A stretch of DNA of 64,000 bases from AWTP1-13 sp963832445 (GTDB lineage Bacteria; Pseudomonadota; Alphaproteobacteria; Rhizobiales; Hyphomicrobiaceae). This document shows, piece by piece, positions 16,538 through 25,383 of the stretch. Below the pieces are notes generated by a model. The model saw only the letters and a program-made list of their open reading frames with translations. It was not told the DNA's origin and did not search any database. Each line of letters begins with the position of its first letter. Position 1 is the first letter of the stretch. The position numbers and the translations under genes were made by a program. The stretch spans positions 1-64,000 of the forward strand of contig CAWHUM010000025.1 in the NCBI GenBank assembly GCA_963832445.1, read 5' to 3'.

Positions 16538-17573
16538 TCAAGATTTGGCGGGACCGGCTTGTCCCGCATCGCCGCGCGGTATGTGGACGCGTAGCTTCTT
16601 GACGCGCCGGGGGTCCACATCAAGGACCTCGAACTCGATACCCGCCGGATGCCGGATCAGCTCGCCGCGCGCCGGAACGCGGCCGATAAGCGAGAAGACC
16701 AGCCCCCCGAGAGTGTCGACGTCCGAACTCTTCGCCCGGCTTCAGCAGCTTGAGGCCCAGGTGCTCCTCCAGCTCCCGAACAGGCGTACGCGCCGAGCTG
16801 ACAAGGCCCAGCTTGGTGTCCCCCGTGATATTGGCGGCTTCGGCCTCGTCGTGCTCGTCCTCGATATCGCCGACGATCTGCTCGACCAGGTCCTCGATGG
16901 TGACAAGCCCGTCGGTGCCACCATACTCGTCCACTACCAGAGCCATGTGAATATGCGTCGACTGCATGCGGATGAGCAGGTTCGCTGCCGGCATCGAAGG
17001 CGGCACGAAGATCATCGGGCGACGCAGCTTGGCCGAGACAATCGGCTTCGACAGGTCGACGCGGGACAGATCGGGGACAGACGCTGCTGCATCGGGCAGC
17101 GCCGGGCGCATGCTGATGGGGGCGTGCCCCTCGCTCGCCGGCCGGCCGAGGGCATCGGCCATCAGCCAGCGCAGCAAGTCTTTGACGTGAACCATGCCTC
17201 GCGGATCATCGAGCGTTTCCCGAAACAGTGGCACGCGCGACACCCCAGCGGCATCGAAGGTGCGCAGAAGCTCGCGGATGGGCTCGCTCTCATCGACGGC
17301 GATGATGTCGGCACGAGGCACCATCACGTCTTCGACCTTGAGCACGCCGAACCGCAGCGTGCGTAGCAACATTTCCCGCTCTTCCGCCGAGAGGGCTTCG
17401 CCCTCGCCTGCGTTCTTGAGCATATTCTCGAGGCTCGCGCGCAGCGTCTGCACGCCCGGCAGCCCCAATCTCGCCCTGAGCACGGAAAGCCATCCCTGCG
17501 AGTGCTCGGGAGGCGTCTCGTCCAAGGGCGGACTCGCGGACTGCTTGGCGTCGTCCATCTGCCTGGCGTTCAT
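16538..17573 (-). CDS. CorC/TlyC-family CBS-domain protein, C-terminal frameshift
   Basis: A hemolysin C/CorC-type protein with a pair of CBS domains (VEDVMVPRADIIAV and HMALVVDEYGGTDGLVTIED) and a CorC_HlyC C-terminal domain. In the sequence as given the frame slips near 16724 in GAGTTCGGACGTC: the open frame ends early at 16620 with a nonsense tail, while the shifted frame encodes DVDTLGGLVFSLIGRVPARG and RRVKKLRVHIP and stops at 16538. One extra G/C explains this. ATG 17573, one base past the ybeY stop, is used; ATG 17597 is an in-frame alternative. The corrected length is about 344 residues. Proposed functions include ion homeostasis and membrane repair. Confidence 0.85.
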
Positions 17574-17574
17574 C

Positions 17575-18126
17575 TCATGTAGACTCCGCTGGTGCATAGG
17601 GATCAGCCACTCCGAGCCCGGCCAGTATTTCTATCTCAACCGTCTCCATGTCTTCGGCCCGGGCGTCGGTGTCGTGCTCGAAGCCAAGAAGATGCAGAAG
17701 GCCATGCACTACCAAGTGCTGCAGATGATGGACGGGCGGGACATTCTGCTCGTCGGCCTCGCGGGCGATGGTCTCCGCCGCCAGAACCACATCGCCCAGT
17801 CCAAGCGACCCGGCGCCCCGCCCGAGATCGAACGAGAAGGAGAGCACGTTGGTCGCCTTGTCCTGTCCCCGGTAGGTGGCGTTGAGCGAGCGCACCAGCG
17901 CGTCGTCGCCGAGAACGACGGTCGCCTCGGCGCCCTGCGCGCCCACGCAGCAGGGGTGCCGAACAAGCGCGCGGGCGGCCTCGGCGATCCGCGCTTCGGC
18001 GGACGGGAAAGCACTCCAGTCGCCAGCTTCCGCAACGATGGATATCGCGAGAGGTTCTGGAGGCTCGGAATCGGCCGCAGAGTCGGCCGCGGCAGATTGC
18101 AGCGTACTGTCGCCCGGGTCGTTCAT
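17575..18126 (-). CDS. ybeY: Endoribonuclease YbeY (rRNA maturation)
   Basis: Zinc-dependent RNase in 16S rRNA 3' end processing and ribosome quality control. The 183-residue protein ends with the diagnostic zinc motif HGLLHLLGFEHD, and has the ATNVLSFSFD segment upstream. The N-terminal 25 or so residues are acidic and low in complexity. It is 14 bases downstream of phoH and overlaps or abuts corC, in the usual phoH-ybeY-corC order. Confidence 0.93.
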   Translation of the reverse strand: MNDPGDSTLQSAAADSAADSEPPEPLAISIVAEAGDWSAFPSAEARIAEAARALVRHPCCVGAQGAEATVVLGDDALVRSLNATYRGQDKATNVLSFSFDLGRGAGSLGLGDVVLAAETIAREADEQNVPPVHHLQHLVVHGLLHLLGFEHDTDARAEDMETVEIEILAGLGVADPYAPAEST

Positions 18127-18140
18127 ACGCGATACAGCGC

Positions 18141-19139
18141 CTAGCCGTTCCTGCCGGCCTTGTCGTAGGCCTCGACGATGCGTGCCACCAGATCGCGGCG
18201 CACCACGTCGGCTGCGGTGAAGCGCACAGCCTCGATACCCTTGACGCCGCGTAGGAGGGCCACGGCCTCTTCCAGGCCCGAGGTCTGGCCGAGCGGCAGG
18301 TCGACCTGGCTCGGGTCCCCCGTGATCACCATCTTGGAGCCTTCCCCGAGACGGGTCAGAAACATCTTCATTTGCATGGGAGACGTGTTCTGCGCCTCGT
18401 CGAGGATGACGAACGAGTGCGCCAGCGTGCGTCCGCGCATGAATGCGAGCGGCGCAATCTCGATGACCCCGGTCGCCAGATCGCGCTCAACCTTGGCCGG
18501 AGCCAGCACGTCGTAGAGGGCATCGTAGAGAGGGCGAAGGTAGGGATCGACCTTCTCGCGCATGTCGCCCGGTAGGAAGCCGAGCCGCTCGCCGGCCTCG
18601 ACAGCAGGACGCGAAAGCACGATGCGCTCCACTTGTCCTCGCTCCAAGCATTGCGCCGCATAGGCGACAGCGAGGTAGGTCTTGCCGGTGCCGGCCGGAC
18701 CGAGGCCGAACACGAGATCGACCTGGTCCAATGACTTGATGTAGGTGCTCTGCGTGGGCGAACGAGCAGTGATGACCTTGCGCCGTGTGCGTATCTGGGC
18801 GAGCCCATCCCTGATAGGGGCCTCAGACGTCGCGTGGCGCAGCAGCCCGTCGATGTCGCCGGCGCTGATATCCTCGCCTTGGCGTACGCGCGCATAGAGC
18901 TTCTCGAGCACTTCACGCGCCGTCTCGCAGGCCTGTGGCGAGCCTGTCAGCGTCACGACGTTTCCGTGCGCGTGCGCCTCGATGCCCAGGCGATCCTCGA
19001 GCAGGGCCAAATGGCCGTCGTACTCCCCGAGCAGCCGGTTCAAGTGGCGATTGTCTTCGAAAGGCACGGCCAAACGTGCCTGCCCGGCTCTGGGGGTGTT
19101 GCCCAAGCCCGCTGCCGCTGGCCCACGCACGCCTGTCAA
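18141..19139 (-). CDS. PhoH-like ATPase
   Basis: A 332-residue PhoH-family P-loop ATPase. The N-terminal KH-like region (about 25-85) is followed by Walker A GPAGTGKTYLA and Walker B FVILDEAQNT; TGDPSQVDLP is also typical. The family is associated with RNA metabolism and works near YbeY. The ORF begins at TTG 19139; GTG 19130 is another option, so the first few residues are uncertain. Confidence 0.92.
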   Translation of the reverse strand: MTGVRGPAAAGLGNTPRAGQARLAVPFEDNRHLNRLLGEYDGHLALLEDRLGIEAHAHGNVVTLTGSPQACETAREVLEKLYARVRQGEDISAGDIDGLLRHATSEAPIRDGLAQIRTRRKVITARSPTQSTYIKSLDQVDLVFGLGPAGTGKTYLAVAYAAQCLERGQVERIVLSRPAVEAGERLGFLPGDMREKVDPYLRPLYDALYDVLAPAKVERDLATGVIEIAPLAFMRGRTLAHSFVILDEAQNTSPMQMKMFLTRLGEGSKMVITGDPSQVDLPLGQTSGLEEAVALLRGVKGIEAVRFTAADVVRRDLVARIVEAYDKAGRNG

Positions 19140-19212
19140 CTAGGCGGCCTCCGAATAGGTTGCAGGTCTGCAAATCCTCAATGTCAATCTACCACACTCT
19201 CGGCCAATTACC

Positions 19213-20562
19213 TCACATGGCGGCAGTTGCCACTGCCACACCAGCTAGACTATTGGGTCCGGCAGCGGCAATTTCAACCGGTACGATCTTGCCGAGCCAC
19301 CCAAAATCCAGTTGAGCATGAACGGCTTGCAGGTAGGGGGAGCGCCCTACCAGCTGCCCTGCAAGCTTGCCCTTGCGATCGAACAGCACCGGCATGACCT
19401 TGCCGACGCAGGTCGCATTGAACGATGTTTGGTCACGGTCGGTCAGGTCCTGGAGCCGGCGCAGCCTGTCGACTTTTGCCTCTTCAGCCACCTGTTGCAA
19501 CTTGGCGGCGGGGGTTCCCGGCCGGGCGCTATACTTGAAACTGTAGGCCTGGGCGAAGCGTACCCGCTCCACGAGTTCGAGGGTGAACTCGAACTCCGCC
19601 TCTGTCTCCCCGGGGAAGCCCACGATCACGTCGGTCGACAACGCAATGTCGGGGCGCGCTGCACGTATGCGATCGACGAGCTCCAAGTAGTGGGCGCGGG
19701 TGTGCTTGCGGTTCATCGCCGCAAGGATCCGGTCGGCCCCTGCCTGGAAAGGCAAGTGCAGGAACGGCATCAACTTCGGTTCGTCACGATGCGCGGCGAT
19801 GAGATCATCGGCCATGTCGCGCGGATGGCTCGTAGTATAGCGCAAGCGCTCGAGCCCGCCGATCTTGGCGAGCTGGGAGATGAGCCTGGCCAGAGACCAT
19901 GGCCGTCCATCGGAGCCCACCCCATGGTAGGCGTTGACGTTCTGGCCCAGCAGCGTGATCTCCTGCACGCCCGAAGCGACCAGCCGCCGCGCCTCGGCCT
20001 CGACGTCGGCGACAGGGCGCGAGAATTCGGCGCCACGCGTATAGGGTACGACGCAGAACGTGCAGAACCTGTCGCAGCCTTCCTGCACTGTGAGGAACGC
20101 GGTCGCCGATCGCGCCGGCGCCCGCTCGGGCAGCGCTGCAAACTTCAACTCTTCCGGGAAGTCCGTGTCGACGACGGCGCCACCCTCGCTTGCCGCCTGG
20201 GCAACGAGCGCGCCGAGACGATGATAGCTCTGCGGTCCGAGCACGACATCGACGCTCGGTTCGCGTCGCGAGATCTCCACGCCCTCTGCCTGGGCCACGC
20301 ATCCCGTCACCGCAACAACGGTGCCCTTGCCGGCGGCGCGGCGCTGTTCTTTGACCTGACGGATGCGGCCTAGATCCGAGTAGACCTTCTCAACGGCCTT
20401 TTCGCGAATGTGGCAGGTGTTGAGCAGCACCAGGTCGGCATCCTCGACCTCCGGCGTTTCGCTGTAGCCCAACGGCGCCAGCAATTCGGTCATACGCTGC
20501 GTATCGTAGACGTTCATCTGGCAGCCGAACGTCTTTACGTAGACCTTTCTATGCGCCGTCAT
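19213..20562 (-). CDS. miaB: tRNA-2-methylthio-N6-dimethylallyladenosine synthase
   Basis: Radical-SAM methylthiotransferase modifying A37 of tRNAs. The 449 residues contain the UPF0004 domain (KTFGCQMNVYDTQRM), the radical-SAM cluster GCDRFCTFC, TTSHPRDM, and a C-terminal TRAM domain (VLFDRKGKLAGQLVGRSPYL). ATG 20562 (MTAHRKVYVKTFGC) is chosen over the longer ORF because homology begins there. It lies between fur and phoH, in conserved order. Confidence 0.95.
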   Translation of the reverse strand: MTAHRKVYVKTFGCQMNVYDTQRMTELLAPLGYSETPEVEDADLVLLNTCHIREKAVEKVYSDLGRIRQVKEQRRAAGKGTVVAVTGCVAQAEGVEISRREPSVDVVLGPQSYHRLGALVAQAASEGGAVVDTDFPEELKFAALPERAPARSATAFLTVQEGCDRFCTFCVVPYTRGAEFSRPVADVEAEARRLVASGVQEITLLGQNVNAYHGVGSDGRPWSLARLISQLAKIGGLERLRYTTSHPRDMADDLIAAHRDEPKLMPFLHLPFQAGADRILAAMNRKHTRAHYLELVDRIRAARPDIALSTDVIVGFPGETEAEFEFTLELVERVRFAQAYSFKYSARPGTPAAKLQQVAEEAKVDRLRRLQDLTDRDQTSFNATCVGKVMPVLFDRKGKLAGQLVGRSPYLQAVHAQLDFGWLGKIVPVEIAAAGPNSLAGVAVATAAM

Positions 20563-20665
20563 TTGCCGAATGTCCCAACGCGATACGAGACTTTTTGCGG
20601 TGCAGCATTGAGGCCGAGATGTAGCCGGGCCTGGGGACGGCGTAAAGCGAGTAAATCGATAAAGG

Positions 20666-21103
20666 CTATTTGCGTACCCGCTTGGTAGGCACACCGTAAA
20701 GCTCGAGTCTGTGGCCTACGAGGTCGAAGCCTAGCTCCCGGGCCACGCGCTGCTGAATGCGCTCAATATCTTCGTTCCTGAACTCGATGACCCGGCCAGT
20801 CTCGATGTCGATCAGGTGATCGTGATGGCTGCGCGCGGCCTCCTCGTAGCGGCCCCGGCCCGCCCCGAAGTCGTGCCGTTCGAGGATGCCGTTGTCGGCA
20901 AGCAACTTCAGCGTGCGGTAGACCGTGGAGAGGGAAATGCGCGTGTCGACGGCGTGCGCCCGGCGGTGCACCTCCTCGACGTCGGGATGGTCCTTGGCTT
21001 CAGACAGCACGCGCGCGATCACCCGCCTCTGGCCCGTCATGCGCAGCCGCTTGTCGGCACAAATCCGCTCGATGCGACTAGCCCGTTCCGCCGATACGGC
21101 CAT
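20666..21103 (-). CDS. Fur-family transcriptional regulator
   Basis: A 145-residue metal-responsive regulator. The winged helix (about 15-85) contains RMTGQRRVIARVL and RISLSTVYRTLKLL; the metal-site segment HHDHLIDIETG follows. The protein lacks the C-terminal CxxC structural zinc motifs of E. coli Fur, as is usual for alphaproteobacterial Fur/Mur proteins, so manganese or iron could be the co-repressor. ATG 21103 with GAGAG upstream is used instead of an upstream TTG. It lies between rimI and miaB. Confidence 0.9.
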   Translation of the reverse strand: MAVSAERASRIERICADKRLRMTGQRRVIARVLSEAKDHPDVEEVHRRAHAVDTRISLSTVYRTLKLLADNGILERHDFGAGRGRYEEAARSHHDHLIDIETGRVIEFRNEDIERIQQRVARELGFDLVGHRLELYGVPTKRVRK

Positions 21104-21163
21104 GTCTCTCAATGGGTGGTGCTCATCCTTTCAGCCCTTATAGGCGACCCCCCACGGACCGTC

Positions 21164-21183
21164 CACAGGGCGGGAACCCTGTG
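21164..21183 (-). terminator. Hairpin directly after rimI
   Basis: CACAGGG and CCCTGTG form a 7-base perfect stem with a 6-base loop, immediately downstream of the rimI stop. No T-run follows on the minus strand, so it may be a weak terminator or a processing and stability hairpin between rimI and fur. Confidence 0.35.
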
Positions 21184-21185
21184 AT

Positions 21186-21662
21186 TCAGAGCGCGAGCGA
21201 CAGGTTAATGGCGTCTTCGGGGGGAGCACCCACGCGCTCGTAGTAACCTTTCCGGCGCCCGGCTTCCTCGAACCCCAACCGCTTGTAGAGCAAGAGCGCG
21301 GGCCCGTTGGTCACAGAGACTTCCAGATACAGCCGATGGACGTCGGCTTTCTTGGCAGCGCGGGCCAGGGCCTCGACGAGTTGCCGGCCAATGCCCAGGC
21401 GCTGCCATTCCTTGCGAACGCCAAGGGTCAGGATCTCCGCCTCGTCGGCAACCAACCGCCCGACGATGAAGCCGGCAACTTCGGGAGGACTACCAGCCCG
21501 CGCCAAGAAGCTGGTAGCGCCCGGGTGACTGAGCAGTTCGCGGAAGCTGGCGGCATCCCAGGCCTGCTGAAACAAGGAGGCATGAAGTTCCGCAAAGGCC
21601 TCTGCGTATTCCGGGGTGGCCCACAGAATGCTCACGTGCTTGGCTGCGGCCATCTTTTTCAT
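21186..21662 (-). CDS. rimI: Ribosomal protein alanine acetyltransferase RimI
   Basis: A GNAT N-acetyltransferase, 158 residues. The acetyl-CoA loop is RKEWQRLGIGRQLVEAL, and YLEVSVTNGPALLLYKRLGF is the typical RimI C-terminal segment. The start ATG overlaps the tsaB stop (ATGA, 21659-21662), a classic tsaB-rimI coupling. Confidence 0.9.
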   Translation of the reverse strand: MKKMAAAKHVSILWATPEYAEAFAELHASLFQQAWDAASFRELLSHPGATSFLARAGSPPEVAGFIVGRLVADEAEILTLGVRKEWQRLGIGRQLVEALARAAKKADVHRLYLEVSVTNGPALLLYKRLGFEEAGRRKGYYERVGAPPEDAINLSLAL

Positions 21663-22348
21663 GGCTGCACCGTGGGCGCTGCCAACGCAGGTTTGGCGTC
21701 GGGTTGGCGGAGGTAGAGCGGCGCAACCTGATCGAGGGGGGTGAGGTTCGGCGCGGCCATCGCAAGCATGCGCGCGTGCGGCTGCAGGTCGGGTAGGCAG
21801 GCCTCGGCCTGCGGGCCGGACAGCGCCGCGACAGCAGCGGCACCAGAGCCCGCAACAAGGACGGGGCCGCGCCCAATCGCCCGTGCGGCCTGCTCGGGGG
21901 TCACAAGGGCCGCTGTGCTGGCGTCATCGCCGCGATCGCCAAACAGTTGCAGGTAGACCATGCCGCGGCGCGCGTCGACCGCGACCGCCAAGGAGCGTGC
22001 CTCTGCCCGCCGCCCAAGCTGTTGCCGGGCGCGGTGGTCCATGACTTCGAGGCTTGTCATGCCGACCACCGGCTTGCCCGTGGCCAGCGCGAAAGCGCGC
22101 GCAGCCGCGATGCCGCCGCGCACGCCGGTGAAAGTGCCGGGACCAAGGGTTACCGCGATCCGGTCGATGGCGGAAAACTCGAGGCCCGCGCTATCCATGA
22201 CCTCCACGATCATGGGGAACAGGCGCTCCGCGTGCCCGGTGGTGCACTGCTCGTAGGCTTCGCGCACCATCCATTCGCCGCGAGCGCTGCGCCATCGCGC
22301 CGCCGCGGACACGGCTCCCAAGCAAGTGTCGAAGGCTAGAATGTTCAT
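21659..22348 (-). CDS. tsaB: tRNA threonylcarbamoyladenosine synthesis protein TsaB
   Basis: Partner of TsaD in t6A37 tRNA modification. The 229-residue ASKHA-fold protein begins MNILAFDTCLGAVSAA and has the LGPGTFTGVRGGIAAARAFA signature. The C-terminal tail (PAL repeats) is low complexity. It is 9 bases downstream of the nitroreductase gene and coupled to rimI. Confidence 0.92.
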   Translation of the reverse strand: MNILAFDTCLGAVSAAARWRSARGEWMVREAYEQCTTGHAERLFPMIVEVMDSAGLEFSAIDRIAVTLGPGTFTGVRGGIAAARAFALATGKPVVGMTSLEVMDHRARQQLGRRAEARSLAVAVDARRGMVYLQLFGDRGDDASTAALVTPEQAARAIGRGPVLVAGSGAAAVAALSGPQAEACLPDLQPHARMLAMAAPNLTPLDQVAPLYLRQPDAKPALAAPTVQP

Positions 22349-22357
22349 GTGCCGGCC

Positions 22358-22939
22358 CTAGAGGATCTGCGCGATCTCGCTGAAGTCGAAGCGAGGGCCG
22401 CGGGGGCGCAGGGCGGACGGGTCGCCGTAACCAAGATTGCACAGGAAGTTGGACTTGACCGCGCCGCCGGCAAAGAACTCCTTGTCGACCCCGGCGTTGT
22501 CGAAGCCGGACATCGGCCCGCAGTCGAGCCCCAGCGCGCGAGCTGCCATGATGAAGTACGCGGCCTGCAGCGAGCCGCTGCGAAACGCGACGGTGTAGGC
22601 TTGGTCAGGGCTATCGGCAAAGCCGCTCAGCGGGTCCTGCCCCTTGGGCGGATGCTGGTAGAACTGCAGGTCGTAACCGATGATCGCCGTGGCCGGCGCG
22701 GTCATGGTCTTGTCCACGTTGCTGGCGCTCAGGTGAGGTTTCAGCCGTTCCTTGGCTGCCTTCGATTTCACGAAGATGATGCGCGCGGGCAGACTGTTGT
22801 TGGCAGTCGGCGCCATCTTCATGAGGTCGACGATTTCGCGCAGCACGCTGTCTGGAACCTCGCGCTGCTGCCAGACCCGGTGCGTGCGCGCATCCAGAAA
22901 CAGCTGCTTCAAAGCATTCGCGTCCAGCCGTGCCGGCAT
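22358..22939 (-). CDS. Malonic semialdehyde reductase-like nitroreductase (RutE/HadB family)
   Basis: A 193-residue FMN-dependent nitroreductase-fold protein. The start LDANALKQLFLDARTHRVWQ, the FMN-binding region KMAPTANNSLPARI, and ALGLDCGPMSGFDNAGVD are characteristic of the RutE/YdfG-type group that reduces malonic semialdehyde. No other rut genes are nearby, so pyrimidine catabolism is not supported by context. A rho-independent-like hairpin separates it from nifU upstream. Confidence 0.85.
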   Translation of the reverse strand: MPARLDANALKQLFLDARTHRVWQQREVPDSVLREIVDLMKMAPTANNSLPARIIFVKSKAAKERLKPHLSASNVDKTMTAPATAIIGYDLQFYQHPPKGQDPLSGFADSPDQAYTVAFRSGSLQAAYFIMAARALGLDCGPMSGFDNAGVDKEFFAGGAVKSNFLCNLGYGDPSALRPRGPRFDFSEIAQIL

Positions 22940-22956
22940 TAGCCCCTCCCAGCGTC

Positions 22957-22987
22957 AAAGGCCCCGCTCGCCAGGCGAGCAGGGCCC
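22957..22987 (-). terminator. Rho-independent terminator after nifU
   Basis: On the minus strand, about 30 bases past the nifU stop, GGGCCCTGCTCGCC pairs with GGCGAGCGGGGCC around a tiny loop with one mismatch and is followed by TTT. A strong GC stem with a short T-run supports termination between nifU and the nitroreductase gene. Confidence 0.6.
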
Positions 22988-23014
22988 ATTATGGCTTTTC
23001 TGGTGGGTCCAGTG

Positions 23015-23575
23015 CTAGACCGGACGTACCTCCTGCACATCCGGGCAGAAATGCTTGAGCAGGTTCTCGATACCGTGGCGCAGCGTTGCCGTGGAGCTCG
23101 GGCAGCCGGCGCAGGCCCCTCGCATATGGAGAAATACCACGCCGTCCTTGAAGCCATGGAAGGTGATATCGCCGCCATCGTTGGCAACCGCAGGGCGGAC
23201 ACGCGTGTCGAGCAGCTCTTTGATGGTCTTCACCGTGTCCTCGTCCTTGGCATCGTAGTGCTCGCCGTGCGAATCCTGCTCGGCCGCATCGTCGCCCGCC
23301 ACGGCGGGCGCGCCGGACATGTAATGCTCCATGATCGCGCCCAGGATGGCCGGCTTTATGTGGGGCCACTCGGCGTCGCCCTTGGTCACGGAGATGAAAT
23401 CCGAGCCGAGGAAGACACCCGTCACGCCATCGATTTCGAACAGGCGCGTGGCGAGCGGCGAGCCTGCCGCTTCCGACCTCGAGCGATAGTCGACGCTGCT
23501 GCCACCCAAGACGGTTTTCCCGGGGATGAACTTGAGCGTCGCGGGGTTTGGCGTGTGCTCGGTCTGGATGAACAT
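23015..23575 (-). CDS. NifU-family Fe-S scaffold protein (NfuA-like)
   Basis: A 186-residue Fe-S cluster carrier. The N-terminal Nfu_N domain begins MFIQTEHTPNPATLKFIPG, and the C-terminal NifU domain has the cluster-binding CAGC motif in GACAGCPSSTATLRHG. An acidic, His-containing linker lies between the two. This architecture is the alphaproteobacterial homolog of mitochondrial NFU1. Confidence 0.93.
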   Translation of the reverse strand: MFIQTEHTPNPATLKFIPGKTVLGGSSVDYRSRSEAAGSPLATRLFEIDGVTGVFLGSDFISVTKGDAEWPHIKPAILGAIMEHYMSGAPAVAGDDAAEQDSHGEHYDAKDEDTVKTIKELLDTRVRPAVANDGGDITFHGFKDGVVFLHMRGACAGCPSSTATLRHGIENLLKHFCPDVQEVRPV

Positions 23576-23675
23576 GCAGGGCCTCTCGGGTGCGGGGCGT
23601 GGGCGTTCGCTTAGTTTAGAATGATACTAATAGATAGGCAGCGCAGGGTCAAAATCCCAGGCCGCCGACTGGCCG

Positions 23676-24176
23676 TCAGGCCAGCGCCTGGATTTGGTCG
23701 AGGCTCAGATCGCCCGGCACGATGGTTATGGGGATCGGGAAGTTGCCGGCTGTGGCACCCGCGGCGAGGGAGGAGACCAGCGGACCCGGCCCCGTAGCCT
23801 CCTTGGAGGCGCCCAACACCAGCACTGCCACGTCCTCGTCGTCCTCGATCTGCTGCTGGATGGTGTCGACCAGCTTGCCCTCGCGGATGACCTCTTCCAC
23901 CGCCACGTTGTCATAGCCGGCGTTGGCAAGCTTGCGGCGGAAGAGTCGGAACAAGGCCCTCGCCTTGTTGGTCTGCTCGTCGAGTTGCACTTGCCGCACG
24001 GCGTCCCAGAACTGATTGTCAGGCTCGATCACGTACAGCAGCGTGATCTGCCCGGAAGTGTGGGAGGCGCGGCCCGCAGCATAGAAGAGCGCACCCTCGA
24101 CTTCCGGCGACTCGTCGACGATCACCAGCAGCTTGCGGGCGTGGCCTTGCTCGAAGACCCTGCGTTTCTTGGTCAT
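23676..24176 (-). CDS. Universal stress protein family protein
   Basis: A 166-residue single UspA domain. The start RKLLVIVDESPEVEGALFYA is the usual nucleotide-fold first strand, and VLVLGASKEATGPGPLVSSL matches the G-x2-G-x9-G(S/T) ATP-binding type region. ATG 24176 (MTKKRRVFEQG) is used; ATG 24191 would add five residues. It lies between trpS and nifU as in related genomes. Confidence 0.85.
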   Translation of the reverse strand: MTKKRRVFEQGHARKLLVIVDESPEVEGALFYAAGRASHTSGQITLLYVIEPDNQFWDAVRQVQLDEQTNKARALFRLFRRKLANAGYDNVAVEEVIREGKLVDTIQQQIEDDEDVAVLVLGASKEATGPGPLVSSLAAGATAGNFPIPITIVPGDLSLDQIQALA

Positions 24177-24273
24177 GCCGCATGCTGCCATGGCGCGCGG
24201 CAGTCAACAATAGACCAAGCCGCCGGCGCGCACCGGAATGTGACAGAAGTCTGATGGCGGCGCTTAAGACCGT

Positions 24274-25311
24274 TCAGGAGCGCAGAAAACCGACGATATC
24301 CTTCACATCGTTCACAATCGGCGCGGCAATCGCCCGTGCCCTCCGCGCGCCGTCGGCCAGGATGCGGTCAATTTGGGCGGGGTCGGCCAGCAGCCGCGTC
24401 ATCTCGGCGTTCACGGGGCCGATGCGAGCGACAGCAAGCTCGGCCAAGGCCTTCTTGAAGGTGGAAAACTGAGCGCCGCCGAACTCCTTGAGCACCTGCG
24501 CTTTCGTCATGTTGGCGAGGGCTGCGTAGATGCCGACGAGATTGTCGGCTTCGGCGCGCTTCTCGAGCCCTGCCTCCTCGGTCGGCAGCGGCTCGGGGTC
24601 GGTCTTGGCTTTTTGAATCTTCCTCGCAATCGTCTCCGCATCGTCGGTCATGTTGATGCGAGAGAGGTCGGACGCGTCGGACTTCGACATCTTCTTGGTG
24701 CCGTCGCGCAATGACATGACGCGGGTGGCAGGCCCCATGATCACAGGCTCGGGCAGCGGGAAGTAGACCCCGTCCTGGAAGCCCGCCTTGCGAATGGATG
24801 GGCCGAAGTCGTTGTTGAACTTCTGCGCGATGTCGCGAGCGAGCTCGAGGTGCTGTTTCTGATCGTCGCCGACCGGCACGTGCGTGGCGCGATAGGCAAG
24901 GATGTCGGCGGCCATCAGCACTGGATAGGCGTAAAGGCCGACCGAGGCGTTCTCGCGGTCCTTGCCGGCCTTCTCTTTGAACTGGGTCATGCGGTTAAGC
25001 CAGCCGAGCCGTGCCACGCAGTTGAAGATCCAGGCAAGCTCCGCGTGCTCGGACACCTGGCTCTGATTGAAGAGGATGCTCGTCTTCGGGTCGATGCCGG
25101 CGGCAATGTAGGCAGCCGTGACCGAACGGATCTGATCCTTCAGCTCGGAGGGCTCCTGCCACATGGTGATCGCATGCATGTCGACGACGCAGAAGATGCA
25201 CTCGTGCGTCTTCTGCATCTCCACCCAGCGCACCATGGCGCCCAGATAGTTGCCAAGGTGCAGATTGCCGGTCGGCTGCATGCCGGAAAACACGCGGGGG
25301 GTGAACGCCAT
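24274..25311 (-). CDS. trpS: Tryptophanyl-tRNA synthetase
   Basis: Charges tRNA-Trp. The 345-residue class I synthetase shows the HIGH-like GNLHLGN in SGMQPTGNLHLGNYLGAM, the KMSKS loop (TKKMSKSDAS) and the LMAADILAYRATHVPVGDDQ segment. ATG 25311 has a strong GGAGGT site 6 bases upstream, so the longer ORF is rejected. It is downstream of murJ. Confidence 0.96.
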   Translation of the reverse strand: MAFTPRVFSGMQPTGNLHLGNYLGAMVRWVEMQKTHECIFCVVDMHAITMWQEPSELKDQIRSVTAAYIAAGIDPKTSILFNQSQVSEHAELAWIFNCVARLGWLNRMTQFKEKAGKDRENASVGLYAYPVLMAADILAYRATHVPVGDDQKQHLELARDIAQKFNNDFGPSIRKAGFQDGVYFPLPEPVIMGPATRVMSLRDGTKKMSKSDASDLSRINMTDDAETIARKIQKAKTDPEPLPTEEAGLEKRAEADNLVGIYAALANMTKAQVLKEFGGAQFSTFKKALAELAVARIGPVNAEMTRLLADPAQIDRILADGARRARAIAAPIVNDVKDIVGFLRS

Positions 25312-25383
25312 GGGAAGACCTCCGATAGGTCGGTGGCTTTCGCACACAAGTCCCCGCTGGGCAATGGGATCAGATGGCGAACC

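Noticed and set aside
22358..22939. A pyrimidine (rut) catabolism locus based on the RutE-like gene
   Set aside because: No other rut genes lie nearby and the neighbours are core housekeeping genes.
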